A stretch of 64,000 nt of DNA, from positions 124,001 to 188,000 of the forward strand of contig NZ_CANMZV010000005.1 in the NCBI RefSeq assembly GCF_947502415.1, in the 5' to 3' direction. The position numbers were made by a program, and so were the translations under genes. The notes below the pieces were generated by a model. The model searched no databases and was not told where the DNA came from. It was given only the letters and a program-made list of their open reading frames with translations. Within the stretch, counting starts at the first letter, position 1. Every line of letters starts with the position of its first letter. Source of the stretch: an uncultured Photobacterium sp. (lineage in GTDB: Bacteria > Pseudomonadota > Gammaproteobacteria > Enterobacterales > Vibrionaceae). Below are positions 18,182 through 27,542 of this stretch, one piece after another.

Positions 18182-19441
18182 GTGTCAGAACCATCCAAAA
18201 CCAATTTATCAGAGAAGCTGTTTGCGCCACGCCAAACATCGAAAGAAACCTCCAGTTTGGTCAAGCTTGCCCATGTTTCTGCCAATCCTATGCATAATGC
18301 GCTTGATGGCGATAGTGAAACTGGCTGGTACCGGATCCTGAGGCGCCCACAGTGGGCATGGCAGGGAATAGACCCGATTGAGATGGAAGCCATCTTATCT
18401 CGGATGGCAAATTCTGAAGCGCCGCGTACCGATGATGATTTGCTTGATACAGTGATTGGCTATAAACCCGGTAACTGGATTTATGAATGGAGCCAGTCTG
18501 GTGCTATGTACCAGAAGACCGCCCGGGATCTAGTGAATGCCGGAGAGGAAGAGAAGGCGGCGCAAATGCTGCTGACAGCCAGTATGTATTATAGCGTTGC
18601 GGCCTACCCTCATTTGAAAGGGGATGATCTGGCGGGTCAGGCGGAGTTGCAGGCTAACCAGACATACCGTGAAGCGATGTCTTATATGCCACATCAAATG
18701 AGAACGATCGATGTGAAATATGAAGGCAAAACTTTCCAGGCATTTATTCATATGCCTCGTACCGACAAGTTATTGCCAACCATTGTGGTAAGTGGTGGTT
18801 TGGATACCCTGCAGTCTGACTTGTGGCGTTTATACCATGACTACCTGGCTCCGGCTGGTTTTGCCATGGTTACTCTGGATATGCCTTCTGTTGGTCACAG
18901 TTCTGCATGGGCTCTGACGGAGGACACGAGTCGCCTTCATCAGGCTCTTCTACAGCAGATCAAGGATGTGCCGTGGGTCGATCATACTCGGGTGGCTATG
19001 TTGGGGTTGCGCTTTGGTGGTAATGCTGCAATTCGGTTGGGTTTTCTTGAACCTAACCGGTTAAAGACCTGCGTTAGCCTTGGCGGAGTGATTCACAGTA
19101 CTCTTACAGATCCTAAGCGATTGAATGCCATGCCTAGAATGTATCTGGACATGATCGCTTCACGGATGGGGAAAAACGGGGTATCTCAGTCCAGCCTGAC
19201 TTCACATCTGTCGGCTTGGTCGCTCAAGCAGCAGGGGCTGTTGGCTCGACGTAAAATCGATGTGCCCATGTTAGGGATCCGCCTGAAAAATGATCCAGTA
19301 TGTATCGATATGGATAATCAGCTGATTGCGATGTCGACCTACGGCGGTAAGGCTATTTCTTTGCCTGAAAAACCACTTCATGATGCCTATCACCGGGCAC
19401 TGCTGACGGTTGTTGACTGGCTTAAAGATAAGCTTGCTTGA
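18182..19441 (+). CDS. frsA: FrsA, fermentation-respiration switch protein (alpha/beta hydrolase fold)
   Basis: A 419-residue protein of the FrsA/YafA family: NLSEKLFAPR opening, ALDGDSETGWYR, GIDPIEMEAILSR, the TDDDLLDTVIGYKPGNWIYEW signature, and a C-terminal alpha/beta-hydrolase fold (IVVSGGLDTLQSDLW, MLGLRFGGNAAIRLGF with Arg in place of the usual nucleophile position). FrsA binds unphosphorylated EIIA-Glc and favours fermentation over respiration; its partner Crr is encoded here at 39.5 kb. The GTG at 18182 has GGAG six bases upstream; an in-frame TTG at 18164 is weaker. Confidence 0.93.
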   Translation: MSEPSKTNLSEKLFAPRQTSKETSSLVKLAHVSANPMHNALDGDSETGWYRILRRPQWAWQGIDPIEMEAILSRMANSEAPRTDDDLLDTVIGYKPGNWIYEWSQSGAMYQKTARDLVNAGEEEKAAQMLLTASMYYSVAAYPHLKGDDLAGQAELQANQTYREAMSYMPHQMRTIDVKYEGKTFQAFIHMPRTDKLLPTIVVSGGLDTLQSDLWRLYHDYLAPAGFAMVTLDMPSVGHSSAWALTEDTSRLHQALLQQIKDVPWVDHTRVAMLGLRFGGNAAIRLGFLEPNRLKTCVSLGGVIHSTLTDPKRLNAMPRMYLDMIASRMGKNGVSQSSLTSHLSAWSLKQQGLLARRKIDVPMLGIRLKNDPVCIDMDNQLIAMSTYGGKAISLPEKPLHDAYHRALLTVVDWLKDKLA

Positions 19442-19609
19442 TCTGGGCGGTAGATCAGGAGTTTGTAAATAAAATGTTGCTATTGGATGTATTTATCGCT
19501 TAAATGGAATGACAACAGTGAGATACCTTGCGGTTTTGGTATTGCAGGGTACGGCTTAGATATCGATTGTTGCTGTGATTGTGTTATTGACTATGGATGG
19601 AGATACGCT

Positions 19610-20014
19610 ATGACGACAAACACGACTTTTCCGCCTCATGGTCGCCTGATGACTAAACTAACGGCGCTTGGCCCCTACCTGCGTCAGCAAAAGTCCTCAG
19701 AAGGTCGTTTTTTCTTTGATTGCCTTGCCAGTTGTATCAGTGCCAAAAAAGCACCGGAAGAAAGGGAGTTCTGGGGCTGGTGGATGGAAATAACAGCAAC
19801 TGAAACCGGGTTTGAATACTGTTATTACTTTGGCCGTTATGACAATAAAGGGGACTGGCTTCGTGAAAGTGTTCCAGCCAAGCATCAACAGGCGGTACTT
19901 CAGACCCTGGATGATTTCTACCCGAAACTAACGGGCCTGCTTCAGGATGAGTTTAAGCTGGAATTAACGGCGGCCAGCGAGTTGGAAGAAGCGGAGTTAG
20001 GTAGTGTTGCCTGA
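19610..20014 (+). CDS. crl: Crl, sigma-S (RpoS) activator
   Basis: A 134-residue protein matching Crl: HGRLMTKLTALGPYLR, FFFDCLASCISAKKAPEEREFWGWWMEI and the YYFGRYDNKGDWLRESVP motif. Crl binds sigma-S and helps it form holoenzyme. ATG 19610 has GGAG at 19599-19602. The open frame continues upstream to 19487 but that part is cysteine-rich and unlike the family. Own terminator downstream. Confidence 0.93.
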   Translation: MTTNTTFPPHGRLMTKLTALGPYLRQQKSSEGRFFFDCLASCISAKKAPEEREFWGWWMEITATETGFEYCYYFGRYDNKGDWLRESVPAKHQQAVLQTLDDFYPKLTGLLQDEFKLELTAASELEEAELGSVA

Positions 20015-20045
20015 TTGGTTTCATCATTAATTGCAGCTAAAGAAT

Positions 20046-20070
20046 AATGCGCTTAAATAGCGCATTTTTC
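20046..20070 (+). terminator. Terminator after crl
   Basis: Perfect seven-base stem AATGCGC / GCGCATT with a seven-base loop and a short T run. Confidence 0.8.
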
Positions 20071-20214
20071 TTGTGATCTACCAAGGGGATTGATAAAACA
20101 ACTGAACATAAATTTATTTATCACAATTGTTTAATCCCAATGGCAGATACTAAAAACTTGAATGCTACAGAGCAGGACGCTGGGACGCACTCTTTATTAG
20201 AGGTCAGGTCCCAA

Positions 20215-21336
20215 ATGGTTGGACAATCTCATCAGCCTCAGCAGACGATCGTCATCAAGCTTGGAACCAGCGTGTTAACCGGCGGAACGTTGAAGCTGGA
20301 TCGTGCCCATATGGTTGAACTGGTTCGGCAATGCGCTTCGCTACGCCGCCAGGGGCATAAGGTCATAATGGTCACTTCCGGTGCGATTGCAGCGGGCCGT
20401 GAGCATTTGGGGTATCCCGAATTACCCAAAACCATGGCCAGCAAACAGTTATTGGCTGCGGTAGGCCAGAGTCGACTAATTCAGGAATGGGAACATCTTT
20501 TTGGTATCTATGGTATGCATGTTGGTCAGATGCTGCTTACCCGTGCCGATTTGGATGATCGCGAGCGCTTCCTTAACGCTCGAGATATGATCGTTGCTTT
20601 GCTCGATAATGGGATTATTCCTGTTGTGAATGAGAACGATGCGGTTGCCACGACGGAAATTAAAGTTGGTGATAATGACAACCTGTCAGCACTAGTCGGA
20701 ATACTGGCAGGAGCCGATAAGTTACTGTTACTAACTGACCAACCAGGCTTATTTACAGCTGACCCTCGCAACAATCCGGACGCTGAGCTGATCCGGGAAG
20801 TCCACACGATTGATGAAACTCTACATAAACTAGCCGGTGGTAGCGTGGGCGGCTTGGGAACAGGCGGTATGGCAACTAAACTGCAGGCTGCAGATGTTGC
20901 CCGTCGTGCAGGCATTGAAGTTGTCATCGCTGCGGGTAGCCGACCGGATGTCATTGATGACTTAGTGAAAGGTAAAGCGGTTGGTACTCGTTTTCTTCCG
21001 CTGGAATCGCCGCTTGAAAGTCGTAAACGCTGGATCCTGGCCGGTCCTCCTCCTGCTGGTGATATTGTTATCGATGACGGTGCTGCGACTGCGGTTCAGC
21101 AGCGAGGAAGCAGTTTGCTGGCAAAAGGCATTACGGAAGTAAAAGGTAATTTCGAGCGTGGTGAAGTGACCCGTATTTATGATACTCGCGGGGTGTTGCT
21201 GGCGCGTGGGATCAGTCGTTATTCAAGTAAGGATATGGAAAAGATAGCCGGAAAACATAGTCAGGATATTTATCAGGTCCTGGGCTATGAATATGGCCCG
21301 GTTGCCGTTCATCGAGATGATCTGGTTGTCATTTGA
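20215..21336 (+). CDS. proB: Glutamate 5-kinase
   Basis: About 373 residues from ATG 20215. First step of proline synthesis: ATP-dependent phosphorylation of glutamate. Amino-acid-kinase motifs: [44 protein letters not shown] and [15 protein letters not shown]; a PUA domain covers about the last 90 residues. The frame is open back to an ATG at 20140, which would add 25 residues of low-similarity leader without a ribosome site; 20215 has AGGTCAGG nearby and gives the normal length. proA follows 38 bases later. Feedback inhibition by proline is usual for the family. Confidence 0.94.
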   Translation: MVGQSHQPQQTIVIKLGTSVLTGGTLKLDRAHMVELVRQCASLRRQGHKVIMVTSGAIAAGREHLGYPELPKTMASKQLLAAVGQSRLIQEWEHLFGIYGMHVGQMLLTRADLDDRERFLNARDMIVALLDNGIIPVVNENDAVATTEIKVGDNDNLSALVGILAGADKLLLLTDQPGLFTADPRNNPDAELIREVHTIDETLHKLAGGSVGGLGTGGMATKLQAADVARRAGIEVVIAAGSRPDVIDDLVKGKAVGTRFLPLESPLESRKRWILAGPPPAGDIVIDDGAATAVQQRGSSLLAKGITEVKGNFERGEVTRIYDTRGVLLARGISRYSSKDMEKIAGKHSQDIYQVLGYEYGPVAVHRDDLVVI

Positions 21337-21374
21337 TCTAACTATAAATATACGGATATTAAAGAGGAAGTATT

Positions 21375-22631
21375 GTGAATCTTGAAGTGATGGGTAAAGC
21401 CGCTCAGCAGGCTGCTTTCGATCTGGCTACCGTAGCAACAGCACAAAAGAATAAGGCGCTGGCGATCATTGCCGATGAGCTGGAAGCGAACCGCGATGTA
21501 ATATTGGCAGCTAATGCCAAAGATATTGAGGCGGCGCGTGAATCAGGTATGACAGATGCCCTGGTTGATCGCTTGCTGCTCAACGAAGCACGTTTAGCTG
21601 GTATTGCTAACGATGTCCGTAATGTTATTAGCCTTAATGATCCTGTTGGTTCTGAACTTGACTGCAAGGTACTGGAAAATGGTATGCGCCTTAGCCGCCG
21701 CCGCGTGCCTTTAGGCGTCGTTGGAGTGATTTACGAAGCGCGCCCGAATGTCACTATCGATATTGCTGCGCTTTGTCTAAAAACCGGTAATGCCAGCATT
21801 TTGCGTGGTGGCCGAGAAACTTTCCACTCTAATATGGAGTTGGTTAAAGTGATCCAGATTGCGCTGGAAAAGGCGGGTTTACCGGCAGCTTCTGTTCAGT
21901 ACATTGAGAAGCCGGATCGCGAGTTGGTCTCTCAGTTGCTCAAGCTGGATCAGTACGTTGATATGATCATTCCGCGCGGCGGTGCCGGTTTGCACAAAAT
22001 GTGCAAAGAGAACAGTACCATTCCTGTCATTATTGGCGGTTTTGGGATCAGTCATGTTTATGTCGATAAGACAGCAGATTTGGCGCGCTCGTTGGATGTC
22101 GTTGAAAACTCAAAAGTTCAGCGTCCGTCGGCATGCAATTCGCTTGATACCCTGCTGGTTAGCGAGAGTGTTGCTGAAGCGTTCCTGCCACGTTTGGCCG
22201 AGCGTTTAAATAAGAGTAATGTTGCTTTTGTTGCGGACGAAGCAGCCTATACCCTGCTTGAAGGCAAGGCGACTGAGCTGCGTAAAGTTGCCGAAGGTGA
22301 CTTTGATACTGAATGGCTGAGTTTTACCTTAGGGGTCAAGGTGGTCAAAGATGTTGATGAAGCCATTGCCCATATGCGCAAACATAACGCCAGCCATTCA
22401 GATGCGATCCTGACTAATGATATTCTGGCCGCTGAACGATTCGTCAATGCCGCAGGTTCAGCCGCGGTTTACGTTAATGCTTCGACACGCTTTACAGATG
22501 GAGCACAGTTTGGCTTAGGTGCCGAGGTTGCGGTTTCGACCCAGAAGCTTCATGCCCGTGGCCCTATGGGGCTGGAAGAGCTGACAAGCTATAAGTGGGT
22601 TGGGGTTGCAAACTACCTCTCCCGCGCTTAA
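21375..22631 (+). CDS. proA: Gamma-glutamyl phosphate reductase
   Basis: A 418-residue aldehyde-dehydrogenase-fold enzyme, second step of proline synthesis (NADPH reduction of glutamyl-5-phosphate). Catalytic Cys254 lies in [31 protein letters not shown] and [10 protein letters not shown] are family motifs. Starts at GTG 21375 behind AAAGAGGAAG. In an operon with proB. Confidence 0.97.
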   Translation: MNLEVMGKAAQQAAFDLATVATAQKNKALAIIADELEANRDVILAANAKDIEAARESGMTDALVDRLLLNEARLAGIANDVRNVISLNDPVGSELDCKVLENGMRLSRRRVPLGVVGVIYEARPNVTIDIAALCLKTGNASILRGGRETFHSNMELVKVIQIALEKAGLPAASVQYIEKPDRELVSQLLKLDQYVDMIIPRGGAGLHKMCKENSTIPVIIGGFGISHVYVDKTADLARSLDVVENSKVQRPSACNSLDTLLVSESVAEAFLPRLAERLNKSNVAFVADEAAYTLLEGKATELRKVAEGDFDTEWLSFTLGVKVVKDVDEAIAHMRKHNASHSDAILTNDILAAERFVNAAGSAAVYVNASTRFTDGAQFGLGAEVAVSTQKLHARGPMGLEELTSYKWVGVANYLSRA

Positions 22632-22831
22632 TAGCTTATCTCTTTGCCAGAATCGACGATAACTACATCGAAAGTGCTTATTTGCGTTCGCAAACTCCGC
22701 GCTTTCTCTTTGTTCTCGTGGAATCTGTCGTTGAGCTAGCCATCAAGCGATTTTATGTAATGTACAAACTAAGCGCTTGTTCTTTGTTTTAACGTGGCTG
22801 TCTTAGAGTTAAACATCACTCAATGGTATTG

Positions 22832-22866
22832 AAAAAAAACGAGAGCTGAGTGCTCTCGTTTTTTAT
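22832..22866. terminator. Bidirectional terminator between proA and the DUF2897 gene
   Basis: Stem AAAACGAGAGC / GCTCTCGTTTT with a five-base loop, A run on one side and T run on the other. About 200 bases after proA; the stretch between shows no gene. Confidence 0.85.
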
Positions 22867-22881
22867 TGTCAGATCGCACTG

Positions 22882-23073
22882 TTACTTTTGTTTTTCTTCG
22901 TGTTGTTCGGCTTCTTTCTGCAGTTGCTCACGGTCGTATTTTTCCTGCAGGTACTTGATCTTATCTTTGTAGCCGAACTTCATATGGGCAGTGTACTTCA
23001 AGGCTGCAATGTTACTGACCACAACACTGACGATGATGATACTGATAACCCATGGGTTAAGTAGCCATTCCAT
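22882..23073 (-). CDS. DUF2897 family small membrane protein
   Basis: 63 residues: a membrane segment (NPWVISIIIVSVVVSNIAAL), the conserved KYTAHMKFG, then a charged glutamate/lysine/glutamine-rich tail. This is the DUF2897 layout found in Vibrionaceae and relatives. Function unknown. It begins directly next to the M15 peptidase stop and is probably the last gene of the dapE-led transcript. Confidence 0.85.
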   Translation of the reverse strand: MEWLLNPWVISIIIVSVVVSNIAALKYTAHMKFGYKDKIKYLQEKYDREQLQKEAEQHEEKQK

Positions 23074-23769
23074 TTAGACCTCACAGATATTCTCTATGTA
23101 CTTACTATAAAGATTATCAAGGTTTTCCAAAATCTGCGACTTTCCAGCTATTTGGCTTGCATTTAGTGTGTGGTAGAGCAGCTCTGGTGTCAGTTGCTGG
23201 AGCAAATGCCTGCTGATTGGGTAATAGCTGATATGCCAGGGCTCTGCGGCGACACCTCCCCGTTCTTCAGCATAGGGAAGGTAGAAGCCGAACTGTTCCA
23301 TGTGCTGATTGAGCCAGGCGCTGAATTCGGCTTGGTGCCCGCCGTTTTCGTATTCCCAAGGCTCTAGTTGCAGCTTGGTTCCCTCAGGCAGGCAGTTAGC
23401 AGCGTAGACATCTACATCAGTGCCCCAATGGTGGCGACTGGCTCCGGGCAGGGCCGACCAGCGCAGGATGGCATGGATTTTTTCCAGTTCTGTTAGTTGG
23501 CTTGTATCCATAGGTTGGCTGTTACTGTCCAGCAATGGACGGGTGCCGTTGAATTTGTTGTTCCAGATCAGCAGCTGACGATCGAAAGTGCGAAAAGCAC
23601 TGGCCAGCCGAAGATCAAAGCCTGCGATGGCTGCGGCTTGCTGAAGAGCAGTAAAGGCCGGCTGCATTTCCCTGTGCAACAGGTGCTGCTGGTGGTAGGT
23701 CAGATGGGTCTCTGTCTGTCCGGTAAGTTGCCCAGCGCTAAGTCGCCGGGCTGAAATTGAATCGCTCAT
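23074..23769 (-). CDS. M15 family (VanY-like) D-Ala-D-Ala carboxypeptidase
   Basis: A 231-residue M15B-type zinc peptidase. Motifs: [18 protein letters not shown] S-A-F-R substrate region ([13 protein letters not shown]), the metal ligands in [11 protein letters not shown] (SxHxxGxAxD form), and EPWHISY, which supplies the base/ligand. No signal peptide is evident, so it may act in the cytoplasm, for example on murein peptides during recycling. Its start overlaps the dapE stop by four bases (ATGA), implying coupled translation. Substrate is inferred from family. Confidence 0.85.
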   Translation of the reverse strand: MSDSISARRLSAGQLTGQTETHLTYHQQHLLHREMQPAFTALQQAAAIAGFDLRLASAFRTFDRQLLIWNNKFNGTRPLLDSNSQPMDTSQLTELEKIHAILRWSALPGASRHHWGTDVDVYAANCLPEGTKLQLEPWEYENGGHQAEFSAWLNQHMEQFGFYLPYAEERGGVAAEPWHISYYPISRHLLQQLTPELLYHTLNASQIAGKSQILENLDNLYSKYIENICEV

Positions 23770-24899
23770 TTAAGTATTTTTTCTAGTACCTTCTGGTACA
23801 TGTCGGTGAGTTTCTCGAGGTCGGCAACTTTCACACATTCATTAACTTTATGGATGGTGGCATTGCACGGGCCCAGCTCGATAACCTCGGCCCCGGTGCG
23901 TGCGATAAAGCGACCGTCCGAAGTACCGCCGGTAGTCAGTAGTTCCGGTTTCTGGTGGTTAACTTCTTCGATAGCTTCGACAACGGCTTCCAGCAAATCG
24001 CCATGGTCGGTCAGGAACGGATGTCCGCTGAACGTCCATTGCATGTCGTAGTCTAGCCCGTGGGCATCAAGAACTGAGTGAACTTTGCGTTTGATGTCGT
24101 CGGCAGTCAGCTCGGTACTGAAACGGAAGTTAAACTGAACGTGAAATTCGCCGGGGATCACATTGGATGCGCCGGTTCCGGCAGACAGGTTGGCAATCTG
24201 GAAACTGGTCGGCGGAAAGTAGGCGTTGCCGTTATCCCAGGTTGTTGCGGCCAGCTCGGCCAGTGCTGGCATAGCACGGTGAACCGGATTGTCAGCTAAG
24301 TGAGGGTAAGCAACATGCCCCTGGGTACCTTTGATGCTGACATCTCCGGTGATTGAACCTCGACGGCCATTTTTGACGACATCACCAACGAAATGGGTGC
24401 TGGAGGGTTCGCCGACAATACACATGTCGATTTTCTCGTTACGGGCTTCCAGTGTATCAATCACTCGGGTGGTGCCGTTGATAAACGGTCCTTCTTCATC
24501 CGAGGTGATTAGCAGAGCAATAGATCCTTTGTGATCAGGATTCGTTTCCAGGAAGCGCTCGATAGCAACCACAAAGCAGGCCAGGGAGCCTTTCATGTCA
24601 GCAGTGCCACGGCCGTGAAGGTAGCCGTCGATAATTGTCGGCTCAAACGGCCGAGTATGCCAGAGTTCTGACGGCCCGGCAGGGACAACATCCGTGTGCC
24701 CGGCAAAGACAAAAAGAGGAGCCTCGGTGCCACGACGGGCCCATAGATTGGTGGTGTCTTCAAAGATCATCGGTTCAATCTTGAAGCCTATTTTTTCAAG
24801 TCGTGCGATCATCACATCCTGGCAACCGGCGTCTTCCGGTGTTACCGAGATACGGCTGATAAAGTCTTTCGCCAGGGCGATTACCGGGCTATCTGACAT
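23766..24899 (-). CDS. dapE: Succinyl-diaminopimelate desuccinylase
   Basis: A 377-residue M20 metallohydrolase of the lysine/diaminopimelate pathway. Metal-binding motifs [39 protein letters not shown] and, near the end, [12 protein letters not shown] and [28 protein letters not shown] precedes ATG 24899. The ArsC-like gene lies upstream as in E. coli (yffB-dapE), and the product links to peptidoglycan through the adjacent M15 peptidase gene. Confidence 0.96.
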   Translation of the reverse strand: MSDSPVIALAKDFISRISVTPEDAGCQDVMIARLEKIGFKIEPMIFEDTTNLWARRGTEAPLFVFAGHTDVVPAGPSELWHTRPFEPTIIDGYLHGRGTADMKGSLACFVVAIERFLETNPDHKGSIALLITSDEEGPFINGTTRVIDTLEARNEKIDMCIVGEPSSTHFVGDVVKNGRRGSITGDVSIKGTQGHVAYPHLADNPVHRAMPALAELAATTWDNGNAYFPPTSFQIANLSAGTGASNVIPGEFHVQFNFRFSTELTADDIKRKVHSVLDAHGLDYDMQWTFSGHPFLTDHGDLLEAVVEAIEEVNHQKPELLTTGGTSDGRFIARTGAEVIELGPCNATIHKVNECVKVADLEKLTDMYQKVLEKILK

Positions 24900-24910
24900 C
24901 CTTGTATCCT

Positions 24911-25279
24911 TTATGCGTTGTCTGCTGGAGACGGTTGGAAAATTTCTTGGTACTGGACTGGTTTGAAACCTAGGTGGTAGGTTTCATTATGAACCAGCAG
25001 CGGTCGTTTGATCATAGCCGGGTATTCCAGCATTAGCTTAATTGCTGTATCACGGTTTAAGCTGGATTTTTGCTCGTCACTAAGCTGACGGTAGGTAGTA
25101 CCGCGCTTGTTAACCATCGCTTCCCAGCCAAGTTGGGCTTCGAAGGTTTCAAGCGTCGCTAGATCCAGGCCATCGGCGCGATAGTCGTGGAAGCTATATT
25201 CAATGTTTTCGGCTTCCAGCCATTTTTTCATTTTCTTGATGGTATCGCAGTTTTTAATACCGTAGGCAATTGTGCTCAT
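24911..25279 (-). CDS. ArsC/Spx-fold reductase family protein (YffB-like)
   Basis: 122 residues with the thioredoxin-like ArsC fold: [19 protein letters not shown], which keeps a single N-terminal cysteine, the basic [15 protein letters not shown] region and the RPLLVHN loop. It matches YffB-type proteins encoded next to dapE. Despite the fold, family members of this branch are not established arsenate reductases; a glutathione-dependent thiol reductase role has been suggested. Confidence 0.88.
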   Translation of the reverse strand: MSTIAYGIKNCDTIKKMKKWLEAENIEYSFHDYRADGLDLATLETFEAQLGWEAMVNKRGTTYRQLSDEQKSSLNRDTAIKLMLEYPAMIKRPLLVHNETYHLGFKPVQYQEIFQPSPADNA

Positions 25280-25392
25280 AGTTTACTGACTTACTTTTTG
25301 TTATCGAATTAGCCTTTCTTTATAACGAGAATGCCGGGGCTTAGCAATGGTAACAAAGACTTCGTGATAGAAATGAAAGATTGGTAATGGCA

Positions 25393-25791
25393 TTAGGGGT
25401 TTGAAATAATTGCCATTCGGATCAGCCAGGCGCAGGCGGCGAGTCCGACGGCAAAGACGATGGTTCGCCATGGGTTCAGCTTGCAGGCGTAGCACACCAT
25501 ATAGAGAATCCGGGAGAGAACAAACAGGTAAGCGGGTAGGGCGGCCTGTTCAGGCGGGACGCCGGCAAAGTGGGCGATAAATACGCAACAGGCAAAGATT
25601 GGCGTTACTTCCCAGCCGTTGGCTTGGGCGGCTTTTACTCGTGCTGCTGCACCGGTTAATTCCCTTTCCTGAATGCGCGGCGGATTGAGGTCGAAACGGC
25701 CAGTTTGACGAACTGTGAGCCATCCTCCAATGCCTGCCAGCAGGTAGTTGATTAGAATTGAGATGATGATACACCAGAATGCGGGGGTCAT
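25393..25791 (-). CDS. MAPEG family membrane protein
   Basis: 132 residues with four hydrophobic segments (about 4-24, 63-80, 83-100, 108-127). The central ERELTGAAARVKAAQANGWE loop contains the conserved R-AN-E features of the MAPEG (eicosanoid/glutathione metabolism) superfamily. Role in bacteria is not defined. Separate from the dapE group by about 110 bases. Confidence 0.85.
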   Translation of the reverse strand: MTPAFWCIIISILINYLLAGIGGWLTVRQTGRFDLNPPRIQERELTGAAARVKAAQANGWEVTPIFACCVFIAHFAGVPPEQAALPAYLFVLSRILYMVCYACKLNPWRTIVFAVGLAACAWLIRMAIISNP

Positions 25792-26238
25792 AGTCTGTGC
25801 CTAATCAGCAGGATCTGGTATTTAGTGTAGAACGTATAAGCGGGTTGATCGTTCAGGATGAAATTAAGTATATGTTCTTGTGAGATGAAGATACCCTGAG
25901 ATGAACTTGTGACAGGTTCATTGCGCATTGTGGGAATATATTTATGCAGATTAAGTGCGTGATTTTTAAATAAGTGTTGTGGTGCTTTCGGTTCAATTTT
26001 TGCCTGAGATTAGTTGGATAATTCGAGTTGATTGATTGGTTTGCGATTCAAGCTGTTGATAATATAGAGGTTGTTATTTTTGAGTGGTGTTGGGTTCGTT
26101 TAATTGATGACGATAAAAGTGAGATGCAAATCACTTATTTGTATTCAAGTAGCCCATAAATCCTCCTGCATCTTGATCAAACTCAACATCAAGTTTGTTA
26201 GAAGCGGAATAATGAAATCTCAAATTATGGAGGTCTCA
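25792..26238. other. Intergenic region between the MAPEG and HTH genes
   Basis: About 450 AT-rich bases. A palindromic TGAACTTGTGACAGGTTCA (near 25902-25922) and an FNR-like TTGAT-N4-CTCAA at 26173-26186 (9 of 10 consensus bases) are the only features noted. The frame of the HTH gene is open here from 26104, but the ribosome site at 26229 argues against translation. Confidence 0.45.
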
Positions 26239-26520
26239 ATGGAATTGAATCCGGTTTTTGCCCGTCGTCTTTATCTCGCACTGCTTGTCGAACAAATGGA
26301 GCGTCCTAACGTTCCTAAGCTTATCGAAATTACGGGTTGGCCGCGCCGTACTATTCAGGATGTATTAAAAGCCCTTCCTGGTTTTGGAATTGAGCTGGCA
26401 TTTATTCAGGACGGTAGACGTCATAATGACGGTTATTACCAACTGAGTGATTGGGGGCCGTTTGATTTGCAATGGGTTCAATCACGGGAGCAGGATATTA
26501 TCTCTTCTGTTTCAAGCTGA
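26239..26520 (+). CDS. Small winged helix-turn-helix protein
   Basis: 93 residues. LYLALLVEQMERPNVPKLIEITGWPRRTIQDVLKAL reads as a helix-turn-helix with the recognition helix at RRTIQDVLKAL, followed by a wing-like IELAFIQDGRRHNDGYYQL. I recognise it as a conserved Vibrionaceae-type wHTH protein but know no function. ATG 26239 is preceded by a strong GGAGG (26229-26233), which fixes the start. Terminator follows directly. Confidence 0.75.
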   Translation: MELNPVFARRLYLALLVEQMERPNVPKLIEITGWPRRTIQDVLKALPGFGIELAFIQDGRRHNDGYYQLSDWGPFDLQWVQSREQDIISSVSS

Positions 26521-26546
26521 TAAAAACCGCATTCAGCGGTTTCTAT
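26521..26546 (+). terminator. Short terminator-like hairpin
   Basis: AAAACCGCattcaGCGGTTT directly after the stop codon of the HTH gene; weak T run. Confidence 0.5.
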
Positions 26547-26579
26547 CATGTTTTATTTTTAGGAAAGATTTACCTGTGA

Positions 26580-26906
26580 TTATGGGCAATGGTAGGCATT
26601 GCCCATTAACGTTACTGATGTACTGAATGACTGTAGACTATACAGGTTTATAGTATTTGCCCCGTGTTGAGCCGCTTGGTTTTTTACGCTATTTATAGCC
26701 CCTTCAGTTAAAGCTTCATTGCTTATAAACCAAAAAGAGTACCAGCTCCCTTCTGAACCAATCACCATTCCTTTTTCTTCGCAGGCGTTAAATTGTTCCG
26801 ATGCATTCCAGCGGATTCGGATACTTTCTCCATTGGGCTGGAGTTGGGTTGTTTCACATCCCGTCAGCAGCAGTATAAAGATTACGGCGATCGTTCGTAA
26901 TTGCAT
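26580..26906 (-). CDS. DUF4156 family lipoprotein
   Basis: 108 residues. Lipoprotein signal with lipobox LLTGC (Cys17). The mature part has NACEEKGMVIGSEG and a late AAQHGANTINLY, matching DUF4156 proteins. Function unknown. Its ATG shares one base with the narP stop (TAATG), so it is translationally coupled to narP and belongs to the narQP transcript. Confidence 0.82.
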   Translation of the reverse strand: MQLRTIAVIFILLLTGCETTQLQPNGESIRIRWNASEQFNACEEKGMVIGSEGSWYSFWFISNEALTEGAINSVKNQAAQHGANTINLYSLQSFSTSVTLMGNAYHCP

Positions 26907-27532
26907 TATTGTCCCTGTGACTCCAGGTAGAGAACTGTTGCGGCTGTCCGTGATTTCACTTGAAGCTTTTTCAGCAGGCTTTTCATATGTACCTTGACGG
27001 TAGACTCGGAGATAAACAGTGAATCGGCAATCTGTTTATTTCGGTAGCCTTTGGCTACTTCTTTCAGGATCTGCATCTCCCGTTCGGTCAGGGTGTTGAG
27101 AAGCGAGTCTTGCTCAGTTGTATCTTCGAGGTATTCTCGTACCAGATCGCTGTAGGCTTGGTTTCCGCTCAATGCCTGCTTTAGCAGCTCAATCAGTTGA
27201 TCTGGCTCGGTATCTTTGAGCAGGTAGCCATCTGCACCAGCGTTAACCAGCGCTTTGATATCAGCGCGGCTGTCAGAAACGGTCAGTACGACAATACTGG
27301 ACTGGATGCCCTCGGCTCGCATGGCGTTTAGGGTATCAAGTCCGGACATGCCTTTCATATTCAGGTCGAGCAAGATCAAGTCAGGATCATTTTCACTGGC
27401 AAGCAGTACAGCATCTGCCCCGTTGCTGGCTTCGCCGACAATTTTAAAATCAGGTTCAAAACTGAGTAACTGGCTGATCCCTCGCCGCATTAGCGGGTGG
27501 TCATCCACAATCATAATTTTCCAACACGTCAT
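26906..27532 (-). CDS. narP: NarP-type nitrate/nitrite response regulator
   Basis: A 208-residue NarL/FixJ-type regulator. Receiver: IMIVDDHPLMRRG, phospho-acceptor in LILLDLNMKGMSGL, lysine in YLLKDT. LuxR-type DNA-binding domain: LTEREMQILKEVAKGYRNKQIA and SESTVKVHMKSLLKKL. Start at ATG 27532 has AAGGA seven bases upstream. Paired with narQ and sited beside nap, so NarP rather than NarL. Likely binds the 7-2-7 site at 29379-29394. Confidence 0.93.
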   Translation of the reverse strand: MTCWKIMIVDDHPLMRRGISQLLSFEPDFKIVGEASNGADAVLLASENDPDLILLDLNMKGMSGLDTLNAMRAEGIQSSIVVLTVSDSRADIKALVNAGADGYLLKDTEPDQLIELLKQALSGNQAYSDLVREYLEDTTEQDSLLNTLTEREMQILKEVAKGYRNKQIADSLFISESTVKVHMKSLLKKLQVKSRTAATVLYLESQGQ

Positions 27533-27542
27533 ATTTTTATCC